DNA of 64,000 bases. Source: Costus lasius. Taxonomy: Eukaryota; Streptophyta; Magnoliopsida; Zingiberales; Costaceae. The number at the start of each line of letters is the position of its first letter. Position 1 is the first letter of the stretch. The notes below the pieces were generated by a model. That model saw only the letters and a program-made list of their open reading frames with translations. It ran no database searches and was not told the origin of the DNA. Shown here in pieces: positions 12,000 to 23,339 of this stretch. The stretch is taken from the NCBI GenBank assembly GCA_027563935.2, contig CM050446.2, positions 128,728,499 through 128,792,498 on the forward strand, given 5' to 3'. The position numbers and the translations under genes are program-made.

Positions 12000-14900
12000 A
12001 TAGGGTCTGTCACGAAGCATTTGACATAGATCTTGAAACAATTGATATAAAGATGATGAATTACATAAAAAAAAAGCAAAGAGAGAGAGAGAAATAAAAT
12101 GTTACCTTCGCCGAAAGTGCTTTTATCCTCTGCAATCATTTCTTAAATGTTTGACACAGACCCTGAAGTGTCTCTTGTTTTAATTGATATAATGAGATAC
12201 TGAACTACATATAAGAAAGCCAAAATGAGAGTTACCATTCTCTCGAACACATGCGTCCTCTTCGTGAACCTTCTGGACACTTGACACGAACCCTGAAATA
12301 ATAGTTGTTTTAATGCAATGACAAAATGTGCATGCCCTTACTAAAAATATGCATTCTCTACAAGAATTACATGACAGAACAATTACCACCATTTTGGAAA
12401 TTTGTACTCTTTATAGCAAGATCCTGAGCATGTTTCTGAGTACTCACTATTTCTAAAATAACTACTGTGGTGATGTTATGATAATATCACATTATACATA
12501 TCAGACAAAGTAAGAAAGGAAGTTACCATGGTCAGACATCACACCACCTTTTGCATCAAGCTTCTAAGTTCTTGATACGAGCTCTATAACAACTGTTGTT
12601 TCAAGACAATGACACCACATATTGAATTGCACATAAAGAAACAAAATAAGGAAGAAAAAAAGAAGAGTTTACCATTGCCTGAAAGATCCGCACCCTCTAC
12701 AACGAGCTCTTGGGCGTGTGAAGTAAACTCTGAAATAATTGTTAATGGAACATATGGAATTATGTACGAGAACAACAAAAGAGAAAAGAAAGACATTAAT
12801 TTCTGGAGTATCCTTATCCCCTATAAGAGTCACTGGGATACTTAGAACAATAATAAAAAATGAGAGCAAACATACGAAGTTCTTTTATATACTTACCACA
12901 TGAAAGCTCAACCTTGTTAAGAAGTTCATTAGAGTCTATAGATATGATCGGAGTTGATACTAAAATACAACCCGAAACATACTACTGCAACAAGATAAAG
13001 AAAAATAAATGATACATGTACCAACATTGCTTACCATCTTCTGTAGGTTTCTCGTTCTGTATAATAATATCTTGAGCTCCTGGCGTGAATTCTGAAAATT
13101 GTTATACCATATCAAGATTAAGTGCAAAAGGATAAGACAAGGATGGAAGAGAAGATGAGAAAGAATTACTATCATTTGGAGGATTTGCACCGTTTGCCGT
13201 GGTTTATGAGATACTTGCTGTAAACTTTGAATTTGTTGTTGGTTCAAGAACCAATGATGAATCATAAGAATTGTTGTCAGAAAAGAGAATAGAGTAAAAA
13301 AATTTACCCTCGTTTGAAAAGTTTCCACTATGCGCTGCTAAAAAATCAGGACATATTATGGCAACTCAAAGATGGTAAGAAAGGAAGAAATATGTAATTC
13401 GTGAACTTCACACTTCACCTACTTCACCTATCTCTGAATTAGTTGGAAGACTCATTGAATCAGCACGGAAAGTAGATTTCTTTGTAAGCTCCTTTGGCGC
13501 ATGAATAACTATAACAAGCCTAAGTCGTTAACAAATTATGATAATGATGTATTTATGTAATTTAAATGCACATACTTCCTTTAAATGCTTCTTCTGATAA
13601 GTCACTGGAGACAAGACTTAGTTCTGCTAAGTCAATAATTTTCAGAGGACCTTCCGCATCAGAAATATCATCTAACACAGGGACAACCACCCGCTCGACA
13701 ACTATATTTAAAAAGGAAGAGAAATATTTGTACAAGAAAACATCAAACGTTACAAATTGATAAAAAAAGAAAGCAATAAAGAGACCTAAGTAAATAAAAT
13801 CACCATTAATTGTGGATCATAACGGAATATTATCATAAGATAATTCCCCACCACCAAGATCAGGGTTAAGTTTCCAATGTGAAGTCGTTATCCTGTTCCT
13901 CAGCATGCTGAAAGAGGGTTAGCTGAATTAGTCATTGATATAATAGAATATATAAATAATAAGATTGATACTACCTTATCCAAGTTACTGGGCATAGTTC
14001 TTGAACATGACACCTTCAATCGCTTCAAAGATACTGATTGAGATAAATCGAATACAAAGCCCACTTATAGCCTCTTAAGGAAACTACTTGAGAGAGATCT
14101 ATCAGGAGTGTACATATCAGAAATCTTGTAACTAAGAAGTGCTCTCATATGCATAGAATGTCATCTTAAATACTCGAAGCCGCACAGAGGAGACCAATTG
14201 CGAGCCGGAATAATATAAGAATAATCAGTCCTTTGTCGAAGTAGTGTCTGCCAGCATTCAATAATTATATACAAATCACCCAATAATTTCTCAAAATTAA
14301 GAACATTCCGAGGAATAATTTGGTCAATATCCAAACTGACGAGCACATCTATGAGGATTGTATGCTTCAAAAGATACTACAACACTCCTAAATGGTAAGC
14401 AACTGACACGGATACTTATGAGAAATTCCAAAGAAATTAACCTCTCTTTTATCATAGTTTTAAAGCGACTATCTTAACATTCCATTTGCTCACTAAGAAG
14501 TCCCTTCTTGTTAGAAAAAATAGATTAACAATAGCTAAGGACTTCAATCTTACGAAAGATCAAGCGTGCATCAAAATCTCTAAAACAAATCGAAAAAGCC
14601 CCAGCAAGGTGTATCAAGTGTGGTAATTTAGACTTCATATTATCAAAAACAATAATATTATATAACCCTTGAAACTGTAAATTAAATCAACTAAATAAAT
14701 AATGAGTGGGAATCAGAGTGTTCTTCACACCAGGAAGATCAGCAGTGCATACTTCTCTTAAATATCTAAATAAGTTTGATAAGGCTGCTAGTACCAAAGA
14801 TATCCGAACTCATCGTGCTAGTTTATTTGCTACGACAAAAACTTCTTGTATGATGCGATTGGAGTACTTATAAGGGATAACAAAATAACACAACCAACAT

Positions 14901-15302
14901 AATAAGAATGCAGTAAGAAATGTCTCTCCAGCAGCAATAGTAGGCCTGGATGGCAGATCAAAATCTCATACCAAAGTATTTTCTAAGCTGACCCCAAAAG
15001 GATCACAAGGTGAAGGAAAGCCAGTTTTAAATACAGAACCAGTATCAACGAATCGTAATACCCAATGAGGAATGACAATGTCTCATAGTGATAACAAAGT
15101 AGATTATAATAGTGGTAAAAGATTCCCTTGAGAGAAGAAGAATGACAAAATTTACCATACAAAGTCTCCCCAAAAAGCATCTTGTCATCAGAAACATATT
15201 TATCATATCGTGCTCCTACTATTGGAAGTACAAATATTCTTCATGTCCCAAAGACTAGGAAAATTTTTATCATTAGGTAGATAACAAGTATTGGTCTTTG
15301 GA
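12000..15302. repeat. Giant inverted repeat 1, left arm
   Basis: The reverse complement of this 3.3-kb arm aligns end to end with 15464-18771, with scattered substitutions and short indels. The symmetry centre is at about 15383 and the spacer is 161 bp. The inner breakpoint falls in ATTGGTCTTTGGA at 15290-15302, matching TCCAAAGACCAAT at 15464-15476. The outer end is at GGGTCTGTCACGAAGCATTT near 12003. Confidence 0.9.
12106..13091 (-). other. Mini-exon array of the left PMD copy
   Basis: On the minus strand, seven short exons are bounded by clean AG acceptors and GT donors (usually GTAA). They are 13035-13091 (57 bp), 12897-12959 (63), 12673-12729 (57), 12527-12583 (57), 12390-12452 (63), 12236-12292 (57) and 12106-12162 (57). 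A further possible exon at 12795-12845 lacks a clear acceptor. All are multiples of three and fit phase-1 junctions (a leading two bases, whole codons, then a single G). The exons can therefore be lost or gained without changing the frame. Encoded units resemble one another, for example E-FTSHAQELVVEGADLSGN and G-FVSSVQKVHEEDACVREN. The splice sites are inferred by eye. Confidence 0.7.
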
Positions 15303-15463
15303 AGCATTAAACATTACTCAGGATATACAGAATGGGCACGATATATTCTTCGTAATGAGAAAGAGGTGCTTAGAAAGGCAAGGATAGTGGATGTTGTTGT
15401 GTTGTCAATGTTTGATTATGAGCATGATGTCAATCTTCTAAAGGGTTTTCTTGAGCACTAGAA
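15303..15463 (+). other. Palindrome spacer carrying PMD N-terminal coding
   Basis: The 161-bp loop between the arms is not repeated. On the + strand it encodes a YTEWARYILRNEKEVLRK-like stretch and then FDYEHDVNLLKGFLEH, the normal N-terminal approach to the PMD EHWNPKTNTC block. This N-terminal piece therefore belongs to the right-hand gene copy only. Confidence 0.65.
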
Positions 15464-18400
15464 TCCAAAGACCAATACTTGTTATCTACCTGATGATGAA
15501 ATTTTTTCTTGTCTCTGAGATATAAAGAATATTTATGGTCTCCCAATACTAGGAGCATGATATGATAAATATGTTCCTGATGACAAGATGCTTTTTGGGG
15601 AGACTTTGTATGGTGAATTTCGTCATTCTTCTTCTCTCAAGAAAATCTTTCATCACTATTATGATCTACTTTATCATCACTCTGGGACAGTGTCTATTTC
15701 TCGTTGGGTATTACGATTCATTGATACTAGTTTTGCATTTGAAACTGACTTTCCTTCACCTTGTGATCCTTTCAGGGTCGGCTCAGAAAATACTTTGGAA
15801 TGGGATTTTGATCTGCCATCCAGGCCTACCATTACTACTGTAGATATAGATCGAGAGACATTTCTTATTGCATTCTTATCTTGTTGGTTATGTTATTTTA
15901 TTATCCCTTATAAGTACTCCATTCGTATTATACTAGTGGTTTAACTAGCACGAGGAGTTCGAATATCTTTGGCACCAACAATCTTATCAAACTTGCTTAG
16001 ATCTTTAAGAGAAGCATGCACTGCTTATCTTCCTGGTGTGAAGGACACTCTAAATCTCACTCATTATTTATTTGGTTGGTTTAATTTACAGTTTCAAGGA
16101 TTATATAACACTATTGTTTTTATAATATGAAGTCTAAATTGCCACACTTGATACACCTTGATGGGCTTTTTTGACTCGTTTCAGAGATTTTTATGCACGC
16201 TTGATCTTTCATAGAACTAAAGTCCTTAGCCATTGTTAATCTATTTTTTCCAACAAGAAGGGACTTCTTAGTGAGTAAATGGAATGTCAAGATAATTGCT
16301 TTGAAACTATGATAAAAGATAGGTTAATTTCTTTGGAATTTCTCACAAGTATCCGTGTTGGTTGGTTAACATTTAGGAGTGAAAATGTTGTATCTTTCGA
16401 AGCATACAATCCTCATAGATGTGCTCGTCGGTTTGGATATGACCAGATTATTCCTCGGAATGTTCTTAATTTTGAGAAATTATCGGGTGATTTGTATACA
16501 ATTTTCGGGTGATTTAGACACTATTTCAACAAAGGACTAATTTTTCTTATATTATTCCGGCTCGCAATCGGTCTCCTCAGTGCGGCTTCGAGTATTTAAG
16601 ATGACATGCTATGCATATGAGGGCACTTCTTGGTTATAAGATTTCTGATATGTACACTCCTACTAATAGATCTCTCTCAAGGAGTTTCCTTAAAAGGCTT
16701 ATAAGTGGTTAAGAATGACTTTGAATTAAATTTATCTCAATCAATATCTTCGAAGCGATTGAAGGTGTCATGTTTGAGAACCATGCCCAGCATGCTGAGG
16801 AATTGAAGGTAGCATCAATCTTGTTATTTGTATATTCTATTATATCAATGACTAATTTAGCTAACCCTCTTTCAGCATGCTGAGGAACAGGATAGCAACT
16901 TCACATAGAAACTTACCCCTGATCTTGGTGGTGGAGAATTACCTTATGATAATATTCTGTCACAATCTACAATTAATGGCGATCTTATTGACTCAGGTCT
17001 CTTTATTGTTTTTTTTTTATTAATTTGTAATGTTTGATGATTTCTTATACAAATACTTCTCTTCCTTTTTAAATATAGTTCTCGAGCGGGTGGTTGTCCC
17101 TGTGTCAGATGTTATTTCTGATGCAGAAGGTCTTCTGAATACTATTGACTTAGCAGAACCAGATCTTATCTTCGGTGACTCATCAGAAGATGTAATTGAA
17201 GCATTAAAAGGAAGTATGTGTATTTAAATTATATAAATACATCGTTATTATCATAATTTGTTAACGACTTAGGTTTGTCATAGTTATTCATGCGCCAAAG
17301 GAGCTTACAAAGAAATCTACTTTCCATGCTGATTCAATGAGTTTTTCAACTAATTCAGAGACAGGTGAAGTGTGAAGTTCATGAATTACATATTTCTTCC
17401 TTGCTTATCATTTTTGAGTTGCCATAATATGTCATGATTTTTTAGTCGCACATATTGAAAACTTTTCAAGCGAGGGTGAATCTTTTTACTCTATTCTTGT
17501 TTCTGACAACAATTCTTATAGTTCATCATTAGTTCTTGAACCAGCAAGAAATTCAAAGTTTGCACCAAATATCTCATAAACCACGGTAAACGATACAAAT
17601 CCTCCAAATGATGGTAATTCTTCCTCATCTTCTCTTCCCTCCTTGTATTAGCACAATGCTAAAAAAATGATTATCCTTTTGCACTTAATTTTGATATAGT
17701 ATAATAATTTTTCAGAATTCATATCAAGAGCTCAAGATATCACTGTACAGAATGAGAAACCTATAGAAGATGGTAAGCAATGTTGGTACATGTATCATTT
17801 GTTCTTTTTATCTTATTGCAGTAATATGTTTCTAGTTGTATTTCAGTATCAATTCCGATCATATCTATAGACTCTATGAGCTTCTTAACGAGGTTGAGGT
17901 TTCTTGTGGTAAGTATGTCAAAGAACTTTGTATGCTTGCTCTCATTTTACATTATTGTTCTAAGTATCCCAGTGACTCTTATAGGGGATAAGGATGCTCC
18001 AGAAATTGGTATGTCTTTCTTTTCTTTTTTATTGTTCTCGTACATAATTTCATATATTCCATTAATAATTATTTCAGAGTTTACTTCACACGCCCAAGAG
18101 CTCGTTGTGGAGGGTGCAGATCTTCTAGGCAATGGTAAACTCTCCCTTTTTTCCTTATTTTGTTTTTTTTATATGCAATTCAATATCTGGTGTCATTATC
18201 TTGAAACAGCAACTGTTACAAAGCTTGTATCAAACACTCAGAAGCTTGATGCAAAAGGTGGTGTGATGGCAGACCACGGTAACTTCCTTTCTTACTTTGT
18301 CTGATATATATAATTTGATATTATCATAACATCACCAAAGTAGTTATTTCAGAAATAGTGAGTACTCAGGAACATGCTCAGGATCTTGCTATAGAGAGTA

Positions 18401-18771
18401 CAAATTTCCCAAACAGTAGTAATGGTTCTGTCAAGTAATTCTTGTAGAGAATGCAGATTTTTAACAAGGGCATGCAGGGTTCGTGTCAAGCGTCCAGAAG
18501 GTTCACAAAGAGGACGCATGTGTTCGAGAGAATGGTAACTCTCATTTTGGCTTTCTTATATGTAGTTCAGTATCTCATTGTATCAATTAAAGCATGAGAC
18601 ACTTCAGGGCCTCTGTCAAACATTCAAGAAATAATTGCAGAAGATAAAAAAACTTTCGGCGAAGGTAACATTTTCTCTCTCTCTCTATTTGCTTTTCTTT
18701 TTTATGTAATTCATTAACTTTATAGCAATTATTTCAAGATCTGTGCCAAATGCTTCATGACAGACCCCTAC
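15464..18771. repeat. Giant inverted repeat 1, right arm
   Basis: Partner of 12000-15302. Homology on the right ends just after CATGACAGACCCCTACCCG near 18771. Beyond it the sequence is unrelated to the left flank, which continues the PMD gene. The arms differ at a visible number of positions (roughly one in ten by eye), so this is not an assembly mirror of a single sequence. Confidence 0.9.
17079..18664 (+). other. Mini-exon array of the right PMD copy
   Basis: Exons with plausible splice sites are 17079-17213 (135 bp), 17284-17364 (81), 17446-17475 (30), 17716-17772 (57), 17847-17908 (62; one base lost against 63 in the left arm), 18078-18134 (57), 18222-18278 (57; acceptor TAG changed to CAA), 18353-18415 (63; donor lost), 18478-18534 (57) and 18608-18664 (57). 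All except the damaged one are multiples of three and share phase 1. Five are exactly 57 bp. Repeat units read E-FISRAQDITVQNEKPIED, E-FTSHAQELVVEGADLLGN, LVSNTQKLDAKGGVMADH and SNIQEIIAEDKKTFGE. Introns are about 70-140 bp. Confidence 0.72.
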
Positions 18772-19593
18772 CCGTTGAACATATTTTTTGTAAAAACAAA
18801 GAGAGAAAATAAGTAATTCTAAGTTACAAGTCTAATTTGATGGAGCTACAAATTGCATTTTTTGAACTACGAGTGCTGCAAAAATTTAATTTTGACCAAG
18901 TAATTTTGACTTGACAATTCAATTTTGGAAACTTGATTTCGAAATTTCATAGTTAAGGAGATGGCAATTTTGACCTAGCCACATCAGCCATATGAAATTA
19001 CAAAAAAAATAATTTTGATCACAAGCAAGAAATCTGTTTCGTGTGAGAGCAAAATCCAGATTTAATTTTGATGATCACTTGTGGTCGAAATGCTACACAC
19101 AAATCTCTCACTGATTACAAACATTCAATCGAGAATTTGGTCAAATTTTGACCATGAAGCCATGTGGATAAATGGCAATGTAGCAAAAAGTGGGCAGCTA
19201 AATCTGGCAATGTTAATCGTGAGAAGCCTTCAACAATCAATTAAATAAAAAATAAAATAAAACAACTGATTCGTGAAGGATGTGTATTGGGGGCTAAATT
19301 TGAAGTAAAAATCAATCGCAAGCAATAAAAATAGGGAGACAAGCCGTCGTAGGGACCTGATAGCAAACAAATATATTCATTTATTACAATAAAAAATAGC
19401 AAGGTGATTTGTATGAAAGGGGATGCTTGGCTCTAAAAACAAATATACGAAGAACATTATAAGGTTCAGACGCTAACGAAGAACTCTACAAGGTCCAAAC
19501 CCTGCCGCTAAAAAAATTCCTACAAGAAGTACGAGAAGACTTTGCTGGCTATAGGTATACGTTTCTAAGCCTTCTTCTCCCCTTGGTCTACTT
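18772..19593. other. Intergenic, no gene seen
   Basis: AT-rich unique sequence between the palindrome and the 35-bp repeat. Phrases such as AATTTTGACCA and TTTTGATGATCACTTGTGGTC recur loosely. No reading frame or RNA signature is convincing. Confidence 0.5.
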
Positions 19594-19764
19594 TAATGGA
19601 GAGACAACTCCAAAATAAACATCTACCTTTGATGGAGAGACAACTCCAAAATAAACACACCATGATAGAGAGACAAACTCCGAAATTAATACACCATGAT
19701 GGAGAGACAACTCTGAAATAAACATACCTTGATGGAGAGACGACTCTGAAGTAAACATCTATGA
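19594..19764. repeat. 35-bp tandem repeat, five units
   Basis: Units start near 19596, 19631, 19663, 19698 and 19733. Each contains GATGGAGAGACAACTC, then (C/T)(C/G)AAA(A/T)TAAACA, then a short linker ending in ACC or TT. Units differ at several positions. The minus-strand frame gives a Ser/Trp/Cys-rich repeat peptide that I do not regard as a gene. Confidence 0.8.
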
Positions 19765-19829
19765 TTATGACAAGTGGATATAGACTTATCATTGAAGAAG
19801 TACAACCGCCTTCATCAACTACACAACTG

Positions 19830-20195
19830 GTATACCGCCTTTGCGGACGTTACTCTTCGAACTCAACATCTAGCCGTCAGATTAGCATCAAACTCAGCCA
19901 TACCCACTCCTCGAGTGTGCACACCTACAGACAAAAGATCCGACAATCTGATGGCCAGATCGCCGGAATCGAACGAATTAACACCGGCAACCCCTGTTTT
20001 GATCAAAGCTTTGATTCATTGCCGATACACTACTGGACGGTGCCAAACTCCGGCCATGAGTCCTCCACAACATAGGGAAGTCACCCTGAAGTCGATTGGA
20101 TGGAGGAGCAGCGAGCAGCCAGCGGCGACGAACCCTAGTTTCGTCCGCCGCCGCCGTCGAGGAGAGAGACGAGAGAAAAGGATGGATGGCTGAGA
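19830..20195. other. GC-richer island with CG-rich core
   Basis: A 360-bp island with clearly higher GC than its surroundings. Its densest part (20100-20185) contains CGGCGACGAACCCTAG and a CCGCCGCCGCCG run. Overlapping open frames occur on both strands, 19774-20193 plus and 19978-20274 minus, but neither shows a known domain. Such composition often marks a 5' leader or first exon in plants. It could be a stranded promoter or first exon of an unidentified minus-strand gene. No product is assigned. Confidence 0.4.
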
Positions 20196-20289
20196 TTCGT
20201 CTAATTAATTCGATGATCAGGATCCAAACTAAATCAATGGACCATATCACTTTGAATAATATCTGATAGCCCAAATCAATCAGAGTTTA

Positions 20290-20760
20290 AAATTGAATCC
20301 AACGGTCTAGATTTGTTCGATTTAATCCAACGGTCTCGATCTTTATGAAATCTAACGGCCCAAATTACTTCAAACAAAATTGGAGGGCAGAGATCAATCT
20401 GAAATAAAAAATTGAATCGGACGGCTGAGAGTTACTCTGTTCAAATCGACGATTGCGATCTTTATGATTTTTAACGATCCAGATTACTTCACGCTTAATC
20501 GGACGGATCAGATCAATTTGATCAAATAATTTAAATCCAATGGCTGTGATCCGTCCTCTCCAAATCGACGGTCCATATCTGAAATAAATCCGATGCTCTA
20601 AATCATTTCAAGCTTAATTAGACGGCTCAGACCAATTTGATCAAATAAATTAAATCCAACGGCTGTTATTTATCCTATTCAAATCTAATGGTCCAAATTA
20701 CTTCAAGTCAAATTGAACAGTCCAAATTCAAATGAAATCGATGGTTCAAATCTAAATATA
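20290..20760. repeat. Degenerate AAT(C)NAACGG(T/C)C tandem array
   Basis: About sixteen imperfect units, roughly 24-35 bp apart, each built on AATCCAACGGTCCAGAT followed by a short TTTGA or TTCA tail. Positions include about 20297, 20326, 20350, 20414, 20498, 20532, 20562, 20616, 20650 and 20683. Variants include ATCGGACGGCTGAGAG, ATCGGACGGATCAGATC and AATCCAATGGCTGTGATC. The array is non-coding and starts just beside the GC-richer island. Confidence 0.75.
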
Positions 20761-20761
20761 A

Positions 20762-21135
20762 AACAAATGAACGGCTATAAATGATCTGAATATATCTAGG
20801 TCAATCAGTTGACTTTTGACCTGATCAAGGTGTCAATCCCTATTATATCGAATTTGATCTTTCCAAATATGATATTGAATCTTCGATTTGAGACTCAAAT
20901 TGTTACAGATATGCGAATTTAAATGAACGGTCGTGATAAATGATATTTAAATCTAAATCAATAGCTGAAATTGATCTGAGCATATCTAGGTCAATCGGCT
21001 GACTTTTGACATAATCAAGGGGTTAATCCCTATTAAATCAAACTTGATCTTCCCAGATGTGATACTCAGATGTGATATCGGATCTTTGATCCAAGACTTG
21101 AATTGAAGTAGATCTGTGAATCTAAATGAAGCATA
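20762..21135. repeat. Two-unit tandem duplication, about 185 bp
   Basis: Both units contain TATCTAGGTCAATC, GTTGACTTTTGAC or GCTGACTTTTGAC, ATCAAGG, TTAATCCCTATTA, CTTGATCTT and GATATCGGATCTT-like phrases in the same order. The first begins near 20762 and the second near 20955. Each unit begins with a further relative of the ACGG-type motif. Confidence 0.7.
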
Positions 21136-22559
21136 TCAACACATAGTTTGCAAACTTTATAGTGGTTCTCCTAATTATACTCAACTGGAGTAGTCTAGTT
21201 GGTTATTATGTGCTCTAACTTTCAACCGCCAAAAACTTGTCAACCGATATGTACTAAACTTATTGCCCAATACCAAATGAGTTTCAAATTCAAAACATTG
21301 CCTAGTAAATGGAAGATATATAAGAGATATTTTCATAATTAAGAGATCTTTTTATAATTATATATAGAATGGTCCAACTATAAATAGATGACCTAGAAAA
21401 CACTTTACAAGATAATCAGTTCTTTATAGAAAATTATACATTGTATTCCATAGCATCAGAAATATAATGCTCCATATAGGAATAAGACTATTTTCAAATT
21501 TCCAAATGTAGAAAGTTAACTATAATAAAAGAGCAAGGAAATGACAAGTAATCAACAGGAAAATGTTGGCTACGGCAGTAATAGTGATTGAGATTTGCGT
21601 ACCGTTTTTAACTTCCATAGTTCTCATCTTGCAATTTTTCGCTGAGGAGTAATTGTAGGTTTCTTCATCCTTGAGTAATGCAAGGTACCCAAGTATTGGC
21701 AACAACACTAGAAAACAAACATGATTGTTGAATAAGAATAAAAGTTTAACATTGTAACTAGTACATGAAATAAATTTAAAAGAAGGAAAAGAGGATAAAC
21801 AATCAATTTCTATGCCACAAACTTAAATCCTCAATAAAATTACAGAACATGAGAAGTTTTTTCCTACTTAGCAATGTGAAGATGCTATATTGCTTCTCAA
21901 AATCATAGAAAAAAAATGTTATCTTAAAATAGGAATAGGGGTTGTTAATAGTAGTATATGCAATAAATAAGAGATAATATAATGATCATGAGAAATGTGT
22001 GGCATGAACATGCCAATTCATGCTGCAATCAAATGATAAGATTAAATGACTGTATCTAAATATTAATTTAGATTAGGGACCAAGTTGTAAAATGCAGTGT
22101 TTAGGTGTAACTTTGAAACTTGAAAAGATTGTAGCAAAAATATGGTAATGTGACAACAAAACACTTAAATGAAATAGAAAATATATTGGATATTGATATA
22201 AGTCCTTTTTAGGATAATTTTGTCCCATTTGGTGAGATATCAATTAGATCTTAACTATCATAGTTGATTATTATCAACTTATGTCAGTCACTTTTCTTTA
22301 TGAAAGATACAGATTTACACGTATCATGTGGAATGTGTGATGTATTTCACCATAGTGGTTGATTCAATTTGAAACTCGTTTCGCATCAAATGTTGTAAGT
22401 TACCATGTAAGGAGATCTCAGTGAAATACTTATCTTTCCCCCTATTTTTGCTGTGTGGTTTGTGAACATTTATTATTATCTTGCTAGTTAATGCAAAATA
22501 AAGGGTCTGCAATCGAGGATGGGAATGATGTCTTACGTGGAGTAAACTTTATTAAGTGT
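21136..22559. other. Intergenic, no gene seen
   Basis: About 1.4 kb of AT-rich sequence. Short open frames at 21520-21708 and 22324-22512 (minus) have no recognisable motif. No repeat structure is obvious. Confidence 0.5.
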
Positions 22560-22574
22560 TGTTGAAACCAAGAA

Positions 22575-23339
22575 AGGAAGCAGCAAAGCAGAAATGCCAT
22601 CCTCAGATCCTCTTCAGCCAGAGGTAATCGGAGACAAACTCCGTCAAGTGGACGTCTTTCCTGTTCACGATCTTGATGCAGCACCTGGAGCCGGCCGCCA
22701 TCTCCTTCTTCGCCATCGGCCTCAGCAACGAACACATTGATCTCGTTCCCTTGAGCCTCTTGATTATCTGTCATGAGCACCGTCGTTCCAAATTTACTGC
22801 CACCGGCCTTGATTATTCCCTCCGACTGCACGCCAGCAGTGATCAGTTCCCGCAGCGAGAGCTTCCCCAGCGCCGCCTCCGTAGCCTTCTTGGGGCAAGC
22901 AGAGGAGAACACTACGATCCGGTTCTGGTCCCCGACACCCCGGTTCTCTTTCGCGCATCAACCGCGCCGGCGGGAACACGACATGGTTCTTGAAATCCCA
23001 CCGGATCGGCTCACGCTCCCCTGTCTCACCTAGACTTTCTTGCTCTTTTTGCCTTCGGTGGCGGCTGGAATTGGTTAGATCAACGGAGGCGTGGTGGGCG
23101 GCGAGAACACGGGCCTCCGCCGGCGCCGAGACTTCGCCTGACGTACGGATGGCCGCCTAGCTCCTTTGCTGCTCGTACAGGAGGGTGATGGCCCTCAGCT
23201 TCTCCTGGAGGCCGTGGTGCGGATCACGGAGGAGCCACACTCTCGCCTTCACCGATTGCAGGTTGCGATCCTGATCCGCCGAGCATGGTCCTTCGCGTCC
23301 AACCGAGATATGAGCCCGAGCGAGAACTGACATGGTCAA
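22575..23339 (-). pseudogene. Kinesin (kinesin-8-like) 5' fragment A
   Basis: Minus-strand GC-rich coding sequence. It starts at the ATG at 23339 and continues through LQEKLRAITLLYEQQ (about 23215-23165) to a TAG at 23157. The frame then runs on through SVDLTNSS and, after a frame change, SLRELITAG and NEINVFV near 22740-22725. A small deletion there shifts the frame into LRPMAKKEMAAGSRCCIKI and DVHLTEFVSDYLWLKRI (about 22722-22610), the first strands of a kinesin motor domain (family: VFVRLRPM..KEK.AGSRCC.kIVN). No P-loop follows, as sequence after WHFCF near 22580 is unrelated. It is therefore a truncated, frame-shifted first exon or two. The closest match in memory is plant kinesin-8; another orphan kinesin class is possible. 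Confidence 0.7.

Larger units (their letters stand above)
11350..15302 (-). pseudogene. PMD (MAIN-like) pseudogene, left inverted copy
   Basis: Minus-strand copy of a plant mobile domain gene, lacking its N-terminus. In gene order it carries the MLFGETLYGK-type block (about 15180-14985, frame-shifted), then DQIIPRNVLNFEKL and the RTDYSYIIPARNWSPL block (about 14330-14200). The mini-exon array follows (13091-12106). The large last exon runs from about 12037 through PEAIRPSLERTARFLIADYL to a coiled-coil tail that fades near 11350. PMD proteins are related to transposon-borne domains; Arabidopsis MAIN and MAIL1 are nuclear factors linked to silencing and meristem maintenance. Frameshifts, a TAG in the 12527-12583 exon and a TAA in the 12106-12162 exon show it is dead as read. 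The right-arm copy and the 50-51.7 kb copy allow comparison. Confidence 0.75.
15312..18771 (+). pseudogene. PMD (MAIN-like) pseudogene, right inverted copy
   Basis: Plus-strand copy, longer at the N-terminus and cut at its 3' end where the palindrome ends. Recognisable PMD blocks in order are FLEH.NPKTNTCYLPDDE (about 15450-15505), IYGLPILGA, MLFGETLYGEF (15588 on), ETFLIAFLSCWLCYFIIPYK (about 15855-15915), YLFGWFNLQF (about 16068-16098), FEAYNPHRCARRFGYDQ (about 16395-16448), and then the mini-exon array to 18664. Three early stops sit in the first 150 codons, two where the family has Trp or a similar codon, consistent with G-to-A decay. Open stretches such as 15588-15944 still read well, so the decay is recent or mild. 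The 3' coiled-coil exon present in the left copy is missing here. Confidence 0.78.

Noticed and set aside
12960..13328. 122-codon minus frame containing FLNQQQIQSLQQVSHKPRQT
   Set aside because: It runs through introns and exons of the PMD array. Only the Gln-rich part may be exonic and its borders are unclear.
19774..20274. Overlapping frames on both strands in the GC-richer island
   Set aside because: Mutually overlapping, no domain, no clear splice continuation. Kept only as an unexplained GC-rich island.
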